50,462 nt of DNA from Paenibacillus barcinonensis (GCF_003217495.1 NZ_QJSW01000032.1:1-50462); one strand, 5' to 3'. Positions 15,962-23,648 are shown, counted from the stretch's first letter. The notes: generated by a model not told the origin, from the sequence alone. Program-made: numbers and translations.

Positions 15962-16639
15962 ATGCTTGTAAGTAGACATGTTCTAGCCGCGTCAAGCGTC
16001 TATGCTGCGCCCTATTACATCGTTCGTGGAATGAATCCTGGGCCTGTCATGATGATTACTTCCGGGGTTCATGGCAATGAAACGGCGAGCATGGCCGCTG
16101 CGCAGAAGCTTGCAGATGACTATATAGCAGGGCGCTATGTGATTCATCGCGGAACTTTAATTATTGTACCAAGAGTCAACCAGCAGGCATATGCGAAAAA
16201 AATAAGAGGCAAGCCCGACCTGAATCGTACGTTCCCCCGCCATAAATCCGGCAAAGCCAAGCATCCACTGGCTGCCGCCGTGTTCCAGCTTGCGCGTGCG
16301 CATCAGCCCGACTGGTGGCTTGATCTGCATGAAGCCAACGGCCTCTCACAGCTCAGTCCACGCGTGCTTGGACAAACGCTGATCACCAATCCGGGCAGCT
16401 CCAGTGTGGCGATTTGCCGAAAAATCATTGAACGTATGAACCGATCCATCCCGGTTCACAAGTATCATTTTAATCTGAAGCGGCATGAACTGCCGGGTTC
16501 TGCTCGTACTGCTGCTTCAAGGCTGATGAAAGCGAAGTCGGTTACCGTTGAAACGTGCTGGAGCCTGAAACGCGCTGTACGCATCAAGTATCAGACGCAG
16601 ATTGTGCATCATTTTCTGCGTGAAGCGGGTATGTCATGA
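15962..16639 (+). CDS. M14-like zinc amidohydrolase (AstE/AspA family)
   Basis: A 225-residue protein of the succinylglutamate desuccinylase/aspartoacylase family. Zinc ligands are visible as His37 and Glu40 in SGVHGNET and His123 in DLHEAN. DLNRTFP at 86-92 is the substrate-binding signature, and Glu197 in VTVETCW is positioned as the general base. The family removes acyl or amino-acid groups from small molecules; the substrate cannot be read from sequence. The gene follows the ABC ATPase by about 110 nt on the same strand and may be linked to it. The start ATG follows GGAGGTGAGG; an upstream GTG overlaps that site and is not used. Confidence 0.85.
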   Translation: MLVSRHVLAASSVYAAPYYIVRGMNPGPVMMITSGVHGNETASMAAAQKLADDYIAGRYVIHRGTLIIVPRVNQQAYAKKIRGKPDLNRTFPRHKSGKAKHPLAAAVFQLARAHQPDWWLDLHEANGLSQLSPRVLGQTLITNPGSSSVAICRKIIERMNRSIPVHKYHFNLKRHELPGSARTAASRLMKAKSVTVETCWSLKRAVRIKYQTQIVHHFLREAGMS

Positions 16640-16814
16640 CTGGATCAACTATCTCCTGAGCAGAACACCTGAATACAGGCATTAGATTCGCAGTAGAGGT
16701 CGTTGTTTTTGGTATAAAAGCATATAAGGTGCTCCTCTCTGGTGGTGCTCCTTCCTCCTCTGTGCTCTCCTTTCACTTGCTGCTTGCTCAACTGCTAACT
16801 GGCTCCATAATAGC

Positions 16815-16842
16815 AAAAAGAGCCGTTATCACGGCTCTTTCC
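16815..16842. terminator. Bidirectional terminator shared by convergent genes
   Basis: AAAGAGCCGT at 16817-16826 and ACGGCTCTTT at 16831-16840 form a perfect 10-bp stem with a 4-nt loop and A/T runs on both sides. The stop codon of merR lies inside the hairpin loop and right arm. It can end both the plus-strand amidohydrolase transcript and the minus-strand hydrolase-merR transcript. Confidence 0.85.
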
Positions 16843-17230
16843 TGTTTACTCTGAACGATTGAATGTAACTGTCGATTTCGTCCTCGGGTGTGTGCAGCAA
16901 TGTAGCCAGGTGTTTCTGCATCTGCTTCAGATGGTGAATATGCTGCTCAATATCGGCAATTCGCTCACGAACAAGGGCCTTTAGCGTGTCTTTTTCCATA
17001 TCCTCCTGGCTCAGCAGCCCCAGTGTTTCCTGTATTTCTTTCAGGGAGTACCCGAGTGTCTGTGCATCCTTGATAAATTTCACTTTAACCAGATAATCCT
17101 CGGTATACACGCGATAACCGTTAGAGGAGCGATGCGGAGCTGGCAATATGCCACTATCCTCATAATAACGAAGCGTTGCCATACTTACCCCTGTTCTTTT
17201 GGCTAACTGGCCTCTTGTCATGGTGTGCAC
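16829..17230 (-). CDS. MerR family transcriptional regulator
   Basis: A 133-residue one-domain regulator. The winged helix-turn-helix is RGQLAKRTGVSMATLRYYEDSGILPAPHR with the RYYED signature, followed by NGYRVYTEDYL and a long C-terminal dimerisation helix ending near IQSF. There is no cysteine, so it is not a metal or redox sensor of the classical cysteine type. The GTG at 17230 lies 6 nt after GGGGAG and is preferred to the ATG three codons later. It follows the PAF-acetylhydrolase-like gene by 32 nt, so the two are co-transcribed, and it probably binds the palindrome in their shared promoter (18782-18813). Confidence 0.9.
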   Translation of the reverse strand: MHTMTRGQLAKRTGVSMATLRYYEDSGILPAPHRSSNGYRVYTEDYLVKVKFIKDAQTLGYSLKEIQETLGLLSQEDMEKDTLKALVRERIADIEQHIHHLKQMQKHLATLLHTPEDEIDSYIQSFRVNRKEP

Positions 17231-17262
17231 ACCGATCTCCCCTTTGGTTAGACTTAATCTGC

Positions 17263-18750
17263 TTATTTGTTACGTATTTTTGTATACTCTTGATCGTAGG
17301 ATGCTTCAGGAAATTTCGCTGAGCTCCCCTGTAGCAGTGGTTGTGCTTCCCCTTTCAAATAACGGTCAAAAAAGGCGAGCGCGTAACTTCGCGTAATATC
17401 AATATTATGCTCCGCAGGCATATGCTTGGCAAACAGACGCGGTGAGATCAAAGCAATATCGGTGAAGCTCTGATGGAAAAATCCATCCACCGTCAAAAAA
17501 TAGGTGTCATTCAGACTACTTGTCATCACATGTTTCAGATCAGGCTCAAATTCGGGATAAAATACTTTATCTTTGGCTGAAGCTTTTGGATCAAAGCTTT
17601 TGGCGGTTTCACCCGACATGATGTACATAAAAGGCTGCTTCAACGCTGTCTTGGAGACGGTGCCCCAGAATCCCCCCTCCAGACTAAGCCCGGCATGTAA
17701 ACGTTCATCCTGTGCGAGCGCTTCGGCTGCTGTGGCCCCGCCATAAGAATGCCCCATGATGCCTGTATGATTCAGGTCCAGCTTGCCCTCCAGCACATGA
17801 TTAGGATCATTCACATTCCACTGTTCCAGCGTATCGAGCACAAAGCGCGCATCTGCTGCACGAATGCCTACCCCTTCCACATTATACTGATACAGCTCTT
17901 GCGACGTAGCGAATTTGGGTCCAGCTTCATAAGAGACAGCATGTCCGTCCGGGAAGGTAACCTGAGCTGACGTGTAAGGATGATCCATACCCACAACGAT
18001 ATATCCATGGCTTACCAGCTCTTCAACCGCAGTCATGCTTTGGAAGCGAGCCGAACGCACACCGGGGGAGAACAAAACAACAGGATAAGTGCTGTTTGCC
18101 TTGGACATCGCTGCCCCTTTCACCACATGTGTCGGAATTGTATTCAGATAACTGAACACCTTGGGCGGGATGCCAAAAACGAGACTGATCGCTTCCCCCA
18201 GCTCAGCGGGGTAGGATTCGGGCTTGATGCCTTTTGCCGCTTGCGGATCTACCGGATACCATACATTAATCATCAGTTCACGCTTGTCTCCGATCTCAGG
18301 CGAGAGCGTCTCTTCGCGGGACTCATCCACAAGCCGCTGCGAAAAGGTACCCATAGCGAATTGTCCGGTCGGCTCAGGCATCGTAAATGCAGGGAAGTAT
18401 CGAGTAAGCAAGCCTGAACCTACACCCGAGAAGGCAGCAAGAATAAAGATCAGGAGGCCTCGAAGCCATGTTTGCACTCTCGATCTCTTCTTATATGGTG
18501 TCGATGTCAGGCCAGCGCCCCTGCGGGATGATCTCATCAGTCGAAAGATGAATAGGATGAAAAGGATGACCGCAACAATATAGGATGGCAGCAGCATCAC
18601 CCGTAGTGAATCTATAACAGCATGCAGCAAAAAGGCGATAATCAAAGCGGAAAGCATACCTGTCGCCAGCTTCTTCCGTTTCGGATAAAATGGCAAACCA
18701 AGCGCTGCGACTATCGTTACAAGCACGAAAATCCATTCGAATAATCTCAT
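17263..18750 (-). CDS. PAF-acetylhydrolase-like alpha/beta hydrolase with N-terminal membrane domain
   Basis: A 495-residue protein. The first 115 residues contain about four hydrophobic helices, with basic linkers such as MRSSRRGAG and KKRSRVQTW. The rest is an alpha/beta hydrolase like platelet-activating-factor acetylhydrolase: VVLFSPGVRS oxyanion region, IVVGMDHPYTS, nucleophile Ser335 in GHSYGG, and the His in FFHQSFTD, which matches the PAF-AH HQSFSD motif. The catalytic domain probably faces the cell surface. Short-chain acyl ester or phospholipid hydrolysis is likely, but the substrate is unknown. GTTTGGAGG precedes the ATG at 18750; the longer upstream frame overlaps the promoter. 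Confidence 0.85.
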   Translation of the reverse strand: MRLFEWIFVLVTIVAALGLPFYPKRKKLATGMLSALIIAFLLHAVIDSLRVMLLPSYIVAVILFILFIFRLMRSSRRGAGLTSTPYKKRSRVQTWLRGLLIFILAAFSGVGSGLLTRYFPAFTMPEPTGQFAMGTFSQRLVDESREETLSPEIGDKRELMINVWYPVDPQAAKGIKPESYPAELGEAISLVFGIPPKVFSYLNTIPTHVVKGAAMSKANSTYPVVLFSPGVRSARFQSMTAVEELVSHGYIVVGMDHPYTSAQVTFPDGHAVSYEAGPKFATSQELYQYNVEGVGIRAADARFVLDTLEQWNVNDPNHVLEGKLDLNHTGIMGHSYGGATAAEALAQDERLHAGLSLEGGFWGTVSKTALKQPFMYIMSGETAKSFDPKASAKDKVFYPEFEPDLKHVMTSSLNDTYFLTVDGFFHQSFTDIALISPRLFAKHMPAEHNIDITRSYALAFFDRYLKGEAQPLLQGSSAKFPEASYDQEYTKIRNK

Positions 18751-18781
18751 TATTCTTCCTCCAAACGTTGTTGATACAACA

Positions 18782-18813
18782 AGAATAAACCTTGAAGCAT
18801 ACTTCAAGGTCAA
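18782..18813 (-). promoter_or_regulatory. MerR-type promoter with operator palindrome
   Basis: Reading the minus strand, TTGACC (-35, 18808-18813) and TATTCT (-10, 18782-18787) are 20 bp apart, or 19 bp if TTATTC is used. The spacer carries the palindrome ACCTTGAAG-N4-CTTCAAGGT (18789-18810, 9-bp perfect arms). An overlong spacer filled by a dyad is the hallmark of promoters that MerR proteins activate by DNA untwisting. The only MerR gene nearby is the second gene of this transcript, so autoregulation is the natural inference. Confidence 0.8.
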
Positions 18814-18838
18814 GGATTGAATTATAAAATTGTACCCA

Positions 18839-19288
18839 TTATTCGACGGTTACCTTCGCACGCGGCATCGTATGCATTGCACCTGAGGTTACATGTGCCT
18901 GGACAACATATACCCCTGGCTCCTGGAACGTATGTCTCACCTCATACACACCGTCACCTACTGCACTCGCCTTTACTGCCCCGCGAGCCTCAAGCTCATC
19001 AGCATTCATCATACCTTGCTCAGCAGCAGGTGCTGCAGGCTCATTCTGTTCGTTCCATATTTGGAACTGTACATGATCGGCATCATTTACAGGTTTCTCT
19101 CCCTGAGTCAGCTTGATCTGCAAGGCAACTTCTTCGTTCACCTTTGCCTGATCCGGCATCATCAGCTTCACTCGAATCATTTCCGGCATCTCGCCTGACG
19201 CAGATTGCTCCGTGTAGGAGCATCCGGGCAGGATAAACACCAGCATGAGTATGACCACAGGCATAAACCAGCGAGCTTGTCCCCTCAT
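18839..19288 (-). CDS. YtkA/FixH-domain lipoprotein
   Basis: A 149-residue secreted lipoprotein. The signal peptide ends in the lipobox LPGC (FILPGCSYTE), so the Cys should be lipidated and the protein anchored on the outer face of the membrane. The mature part is an Ig-like YtkA/FixH domain, with VKLMMPDQAKVNEEVALQIKL at its start and GDGVYEVRHTFQEPGVYVVQAHVT near its end, followed by a His/Met pair (AMHTMPRAKV). Domains of this type occur with copper and cytochrome-oxidase assembly genes. The start at 19288 follows AAAGGA. It is 56 nt downstream of bdbC and is probably in the same operon. Confidence 0.85.
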   Translation of the reverse strand: MRGQARWFMPVVILMLVFILPGCSYTEQSASGEMPEMIRVKLMMPDQAKVNEEVALQIKLTQGEKPVNDADHVQFQIWNEQNEPAAPAAEQGMMNADELEARGAVKASAVGDGVYEVRHTFQEPGVYVVQAHVTSGAMHTMPRAKVTVE

Positions 19289-19344
19289 CACCACAGTTCC
19301 TTTCCACATATCCAGATTTAAGAAGAAGATTTCAATAGAAAATG

Positions 19345-19797
19345 TTAAGAAGAACGTTTAGATGTTCTGCCAATTCCCCATAACATCACAATAATGATAA
19401 CAAATGCGATCAAAGCCAGCAGTGGAATTGTAATAAAACCAAACCAGTTCAAGTAATCGGTGTAACAAGGTACCTTGCCGCAGGCCACCGCGTTGCCTGT
19501 AGCCGAGAAAATACGCTGGATCGTTACGTGATACAAGGATATACCCCCTCCGATAAAGCTGAGCGGAAGCACGTATTTGGCAATGCCCACGTCATCCTTG
19601 AAATACGCAATGCCGAGCAGGATCGTTAATGGATACATAAATATGCGCTGGAACCAGCACAAATCACATGGAAGAAAGCCTTTGATTTCGCTTAAATAAA
19701 GACTTCCCAAGGTTGCAATTACAGACACAGCCCAGGCGATAAATAACCGGGTTTCTGCCCATTTGGCGGGCTGCTCTGAATGGGATGCTGCACTCAT
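19345..19797 (-). CDS. bdbC: Thiol-disulfide oxidoreductase BdbC/DsbB
   Basis: A 150-residue membrane protein with four helices that reoxidises extracellular disulfide-forming proteins through quinones. Two redox pairs are present: CDLC in the first external loop (FLPCDLCWFQR) and the CGKVPC pair in the second (VACGKVPCYTDYLNWFGF), both as in BdbC/DsbB. The downstream LNWFGFITIPLLALIAF is also typical. A start eight codons upstream is discarded, as GAGGAGG lies 8 nt before the ATG at 19797. Its partner thioredoxin-like protein (BdbD) is not in the window; the linked YtkA lipoprotein is a possible client. Confidence 0.92.
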   Translation of the reverse strand: MSAASHSEQPAKWAETRLFIAWAVSVIATLGSLYLSEIKGFLPCDLCWFQRIFMYPLTILLGIAYFKDDVGIAKYVLPLSFIGGGISLYHVTIQRIFSATGNAVACGKVPCYTDYLNWFGFITIPLLALIAFVIIIVMLWGIGRTSKRSS

Positions 19798-19922
19798 GCC
19801 TCTGTCCTCCTCTTTCTTCATTCATATTGGATTATCGTACGTTTATTCTGTGCATTCCACCTATGTATGCCCTCTATCGAGTCACTACACAGCAATTATA
19901 TCAAATATTTGGAATTTAAGGA

Positions 19923-20273
19923 TCACCCTTGATCACATTGGATACGTTTATCCCGTGGATTTCCGTTCATCTCTGCGTACCTGTTGCCCCAATCACACAT
20001 CGTTTTTAATACGGGCACAAAGGACTGGCCCAGTTCTGTCAGGCTGTATTCGACTTTGGGAGGAATTTCGTTGAACACCTCTCTGGAAACCAATCCATCC
20101 TTCTCCAATTGCTTCAATTGCTCTGTCAGGACCTTCTGGGTAATGCCAGGTATTAATTCATAGAACTCTTTCGTTCTTACCACGTTTTGACTCAAGAAAT
20201 ACAAAATCAGGCACTTCCACTTCCCACCTGCGATATCCATGAAAATATTAATTCCAGTATTATATTTCACCAA
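19923..20273 (-). CDS. HxlR family transcriptional regulator
   Basis: A 116-residue winged-helix regulator: DIAGGKWKCLILYFLSQ opens the DNA-binding domain, and GITQKVLTEQLKQLEKDGLVSR is the recognition helix region, followed by the wing VEYSLTELGQSF. HxlR proteins often sense reactive electrophiles or oxidants. It diverges from the nitroreductase gene across 124 bp, the usual arrangement for a regulator and its target. AGGAGGAG precedes adjacent TTG (20273) and GTG (20270) starts; the TTG has the better spacing. Confidence 0.9.
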   Translation of the reverse strand: MVKYNTGINIFMDIAGGKWKCLILYFLSQNVVRTKEFYELIPGITQKVLTEQLKQLEKDGLVSREVFNEIPPKVEYSLTELGQSFVPVLKTMCDWGNRYAEMNGNPRDKRIQCDQG

Positions 20274-20397
20274 CGTGCTTCTCCTCCTAATAGATACTTT
20301 CAGGTTGCTAGGCCACTTTAATGTGCGTTATTTTCTTCTCTGCTGCTGTCTACTATAATCCAAACAGACTCTAAATAACAACGATGGAGATGATCCC

Positions 20398-21027
20398 ATG
20401 CAAGTACAGACCCTATTGGAAAAAAGACGTTCCGTTCGACATTTCGATCCAGATTACGTTTTGAACGAGGAGACGCTGAGTACACTTATCGCTTTGGCAA
20501 GTAAATCACCGAACGGGAATAATATTCAAGCCACTCGTTACCTTGTGATTGATGATCCCGAATTAAGAACTACCCTACTGCCTATCGCCTTTCATCAGCA
20601 ACAGGTTCTGGAGGCTTCTGCCTTAATCCTGATGCTGGGAGACTACGAGGCGTTTGCTAAAAACAACATTACCTCTATTCTTGAAGAGGGCTTCCAGGCC
20701 GGCTTCTATGACGAGTCACGCCGGGATTTTCTGACCGATGCCGCCATCCAGTATTATGCCTCCAAAACAGAGCAGGAGCTTGCGATTGAACTCACCCGTG
20801 ATGTAAGTCTCGCTGCGATGTCATTCGTGCTGCTCGCCCAGGAGGCCGGATTACAAACCATTACGATGTCTGGGTATCATTCTGCAGAACTCAAATCCGC
20901 TCTGAATATTTCGGACAGGTATCTGGATGTTATGTTGATTGCGGTTGGCAAAGGCATCAAAGAGGGACATCAAACGGTACGTCATCCTGTTGAGAAGATT
21001 ATGTATCACAATCATATCTCTGCCTGA
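20398..21027 (+). CDS. Nitroreductase family oxidoreductase
   Basis: A 209-residue flavin-dependent NAD(P)H oxidoreductase. The N-terminal TLLEKRRSVRHFDPDYVLNEETL binds FMN phosphate (RRSVR), ASKSPNGNNIQATRYLVI is the second flavin contact, and GLQTITMSGYHSAELKSAL and MLIAVGKG near the end are family signatures. It is cytoplasmic and may reduce nitro compounds, quinones or other electrophiles. A -10 TATAAT at 20354-20359 lies 39 bp upstream with a weak -35. GGAGATG precedes the ATG. Control by the divergent HxlR gene is likely. Confidence 0.9.
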   Translation: MQVQTLLEKRRSVRHFDPDYVLNEETLSTLIALASKSPNGNNIQATRYLVIDDPELRTTLLPIAFHQQQVLEASALILMLGDYEAFAKNNITSILEEGFQAGFYDESRRDFLTDAAIQYYASKTEQELAIELTRDVSLAAMSFVLLAQEAGLQTITMSGYHSAELKSALNISDRYLDVMLIAVGKGIKEGHQTVRHPVEKIMYHNHISA

Positions 21028-21037
21028 TTAACCTTGA

Positions 21038-21067
21038 AAAGAGCTGCCCCATGCGGGGCAGCTCTTT
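21038..21067. terminator. Strong terminator between nitroreductase and stalk-protein gene
   Basis: AAAGAGCTGCCCC and GGGGCAGCTCTTT form a perfect 13-bp stem with a 4-nt loop. It lies 10 nt after the nitroreductase stop and 55 nt beyond the convergent minus-strand gene, so it probably serves both. Confidence 0.9.
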
Positions 21068-21121
21068 GATATAAGGCTATTATTAAATATAAATATCGTT
21101 CATAACTAGATTCTGCTCAGC

Positions 21122-22768
21122 TTACATAGCTTTGGTCAGCGTAATGGAACCATCCTTTTGAGCCCATTTCACATTCCAGTCAAGCAATTCAGCAATGAAA
21201 CGAAGTGGAACCTGAGTCCGTCCATCTTTGTTTACAAACACGGTGGAGCCTACGTTTTTCTTCATGCCGTTCACTTCCATAACGGTGTTGTTCACCCAGA
21301 ATACAAGGGTATCGTCACCAGCCATGACAGTAACTTGCTGTGCTTTTTTGTCCCATTTCACCGTTGCACCAATGCCTTCACTCAGGAAACGCAGCGGGAT
21401 GTAGGTTGTATTTTTCCACAGCACAGGTGTAGTGTCCATGTTGGTTGTTTTATCGTTAATTTTCAGCATTTTGCTGTTCAGCTTCATCCAAACGGTTGTC
21501 ATATCTGGTGCTGGTGTTGGTGCAGGTGTTGTTGGCGTCGTCTCTTGGAACTTGTCATTGAACTGAGTTACAATCGCGTTGCCCAGCGCTTGACCTACAC
21601 CAAACATCACTTTGTAACCTTCACGATTGGTAGTGTAAGAAGCATCATAGTTGCCTGCCGCGTATTGATCCAACACTTTCTGCACCTGGTTCTCATGTGT
21701 GGTCAGCGCTTGCTGTGCTGCGGACTTCGGCAGGTTTCCTGCTGTTGCGGCATCCAGGAATGTGGCAAATTCCGTTGTGAAGCCGTCGATTCGTTTTTGC
21801 ACTGCTGCACGTGCAGTTGCATCATTATCTTTGACAGCTTTAACATAGTCGCTTTGAGCGTTAACGTGGTTTGTTACCCAAATTTTCTCAAACGCATTGG
21901 CGCCTTCATTACCATAGATAGAAGCGATAGCTGCTTTGAAGTCTGCTGTATTGCCAGCTTCTGCTGTTACAAGAGCATTCGATGCTGCTGTACGTCCATC
22001 ATACTGCTCCTGCATCTGCAGAGCGGAAAGTGCAAAGTGCTCGGAAGCCAGATGGTTAAGTGCAGATCTCAGATCAGCTGCTTTCGTATCGGCTTTGGTG
22101 TTGTTAAACTTCTCAGGCATTTGCGTTGTAATTGCAGTGGATAGAGCTTTACTTACGTCAAACATCTCCTTGAAGCCTTCACGATAAGCTTTGTAAGCAT
22201 CGGTGTAATCTCCGGCTACGTACTCATCAAATACTTTTTGCACGAGATCCTCATGCACTTTCAATGCTTGTTTTGCTGCGTCTTTCGGCAGTTTGCCTTC
22301 TGTAGCTGCGCTCAGGAATGTAGAGAACTCATCCACGAATCCGTTGATGTTATCCTGAGCCTGCTTGATGCCAGCCTGGTTACCCATCTTCGTTGCTTTC
22401 ACCAGATCGTCAGTGTATTTGTTATGTGCACGGAAGATGCGTTCGAATTCTTTGGCACCCGCTTCACCGTAAAGGGAAGCAATGGCTGGCTGCATATCCA
22501 GTGCATTTTGGTCAAGTGCTTTGTACGCGGCGTCTGCATCCTTGGCTCCGTCATAAGCTTTCGCCATCGCCGTTACTGCAAGAGCAAAGTGCTCAGACAA
22601 CAAATGATCGAGGTTTGCTCTCAGGTCAGCGGCAGGTGTATTCACCGATGCCTTCATCATCGTCATGGACGTGGATGCCTGAGGGGCAGCAGCAGCTCCC
22701 GCGATTCCCGGCATCAACAGGGACAAGCTAAGTACAGGTGCAATAAATGTTTTCATCTTCATCTTCAT
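21122..22768 (-). CDS. Secreted protein: duplicated His-rich helical domain plus copper-amine-oxidase-N stalk
   Basis: A 548-residue protein with a signal peptide (residues 1-26, ending GIAGAAA). Residues 47-221 and 231-407 are two copies of one helical domain. Both copies keep the same metal-ligand-like pattern: HxxxEH (55/59/60 and 239/243/244), a single His (115 and 301) and HE (172/173 and 358/359), at nearly equal spacing. A Thr/Pro linker leads to a copper-amine-oxidase-N 'stalk' domain at about 425-548 (YIPLRFLSEGIGATVKWD, QVPLRFIAELLDWNVKW), found on many cell-surface proteins of Paenibacillus. Function is unknown. AAGGAG precedes the ATG at 22768; an upstream in-frame start has no site. 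Confidence 0.8.
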   Translation of the reverse strand: MKMKMKTFIAPVLSLSLLMPGIAGAAAAPQASTSMTMMKASVNTPAADLRANLDHLLSEHFALAVTAMAKAYDGAKDADAAYKALDQNALDMQPAIASLYGEAGAKEFERIFRAHNKYTDDLVKATKMGNQAGIKQAQDNINGFVDEFSTFLSAATEGKLPKDAAKQALKVHEDLVQKVFDEYVAGDYTDAYKAYREGFKEMFDVSKALSTAITTQMPEKFNNTKADTKAADLRSALNHLASEHFALSALQMQEQYDGRTAASNALVTAEAGNTADFKAAIASIYGNEGANAFEKIWVTNHVNAQSDYVKAVKDNDATARAAVQKRIDGFTTEFATFLDAATAGNLPKSAAQQALTTHENQVQKVLDQYAAGNYDASYTTNREGYKVMFGVGQALGNAIVTQFNDKFQETTPTTPAPTPAPDMTTVWMKLNSKMLKINDKTTNMDTTPVLWKNTTYIPLRFLSEGIGATVKWDKKAQQVTVMAGDDTLVFWVNNTVMEVNGMKKNVGSTVFVNKDGRTQVPLRFIAELLDWNVKWAQKDGSITLTKAM

Positions 22769-22871
22769 TGTGTATTCACTCCTTGGGTTGGTTTCAAGTA
22801 TTTTTTCTTTCCTTGTCGTTGTCTTCATGAGGTGTAACGCAGGGTTCGCAAATCTGGATCACTTCGCAGGC

Positions 22872-22907
22872 AAAAAAAATTGCAGCTTCCGATAACGAAA
22901 GCCGCAA
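22872..22907 (-). terminator. Terminator-like hairpin in the leader of the stalk-protein gene
   Basis: On the minus strand TTGCGGCTTTCG pairs fully with CGGAAGCTGCAA (12 bp, two G-U) over a TTAT loop, followed by eight T. It lies 104 nt upstream of the gene start, so it could be an attenuator; alternatively it ends transcription of the 40-codon gene at 23326-23448. The remaining AT-rich 22908-23030 region shows no aptamer I recognise. Confidence 0.8.
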
Positions 22908-23030
22908 ACGCTTGATATATCTATGTTTTATATCATAAAAATAAATTAAAGTTTTAATGAATCTAAGCCCGGTGGAAACTTAATATGTTGTAAAACCTCA
23001 ATACATTTTCCTATATTTCTCAATTATAGC

Positions 23031-23059
23031 TTACATTGCGAGTAAACCTGAGATACAAT
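23031..23059 (+). promoter_or_regulatory. Probable promoter of the 69-residue membrane protein
   Basis: TTACAT at 23031-23036 and TACAAT at 23054-23059 with a 17-bp spacer, 42 bp before the ATG at 23101. Confidence 0.5.
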
Positions 23060-23100
23060 AGAAGCAAACTCATTCCCCGGCTGGAAAAGGAGGCTCACTC

Positions 23101-23310
23101 ATGACTTGGCTGCCTTATGCATTGATCATCGGCATCGCTTTATTTGGAGGAATTGCTACTCTGATCATCGGAAACTCCAAAGCCAATCGCTTCAGCAATC
23201 CTGAATATGATCGTCGTACGAAGCAAAATCTGAGCAAACTTACATATGTATACGTTGGTGCTGTCGTACTGGGCATAGGCGGATTGATTTTGTATGTGTA
23301 CAATGGATGA
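23101..23310 (+). CDS. Small two-helix membrane protein
   Basis: A 69-residue protein with hydrophobic helices at about 5-25 (YALIIGIALFGGIATLIIG) and 48-67 (YVYVGAVVLGIGGLILYVY), joined by a charged loop (NPEYDRRTKQNLSKL). Both termini may lie outside. AAAAGGAGG precedes the ATG, and a reasonable promoter lies upstream, so it is a real gene. No function can be assigned; small proteins of this shape are common in Bacillales. Confidence 0.75.
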   Translation: MTWLPYALIIGIALFGGIATLIIGNSKANRFSNPEYDRRTKQNLSKLTYVYVGAVVLGIGGLILYVYNG

Positions 23311-23325
23311 TGCTCGACATCCCCA

Positions 23326-23448
23326 CTAACGCAGTACATTTTGAAATACAGCAAGTCTCTCCATGCTTTGCTTCATATACTCCATCATTGGGGAGGTAAC
23401 AACTCCCCTCTCCTTTTCATATAACTCTTCAATACCGTGTTTATTCAT
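23326..23448 (-). CDS. Predicted 40-residue protein, hypothetical
   Basis: A 40-codon open frame starting MNKHGIEELYEKERG and ending AVFQNVLR. It is supported by AAAGGTGGAG placed 5 nt before the ATG and by an amphipathic, charged composition without repeats. It has no membrane segment and I do not recognise its family. The strong hairpin at 22872-22907 could be its terminator, about 420 nt downstream. No other gene is seen in the 23311-23648 gap. Confidence 0.5.
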   Translation of the reverse strand: MNKHGIEELYEKERGVVTSPMMEYMKQSMERLAVFQNVLR

Positions 23449-23648
23449 GCGATCTCCACCTTTCTCCGTGTCTCATTTCGGGCAATTTCCCTAAGTTCAT
23501 ACTATGCAAGCTGACATACATACAAGATGGTTACACATGTTTACAAGTTGGAGATAATTCAGAATTATTCTGGATAAGTTCGGGGGGTAATATAAAGCCA
23601 TAAGGAACAGCAAGACAAAAATAAACCGAATTGAAGGAGAGAAACGAT

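Noticed and set aside
21158..22144. 328-codon plus-strand open frame opposite the stalk-protein gene
   Set aside because: Cys/His-rich antisense shadow of a repeat-coding gene with strong signal peptide and ribosome-binding site on the other strand.
22908..23030. Possible c-di-GMP riboswitch before the stalk-protein gene
   Set aside because: None of the conserved GEMM-I or GEMM-II sequence blocks could be found in this AT-rich stretch.
23510..23545. TTACAC/TTTACA repeats resembling a PhoP box upstream of the second stalk gene
   Set aside because: The spacing is 10 bp rather than the 11 bp of Pho boxes, and only two imperfect units are present.
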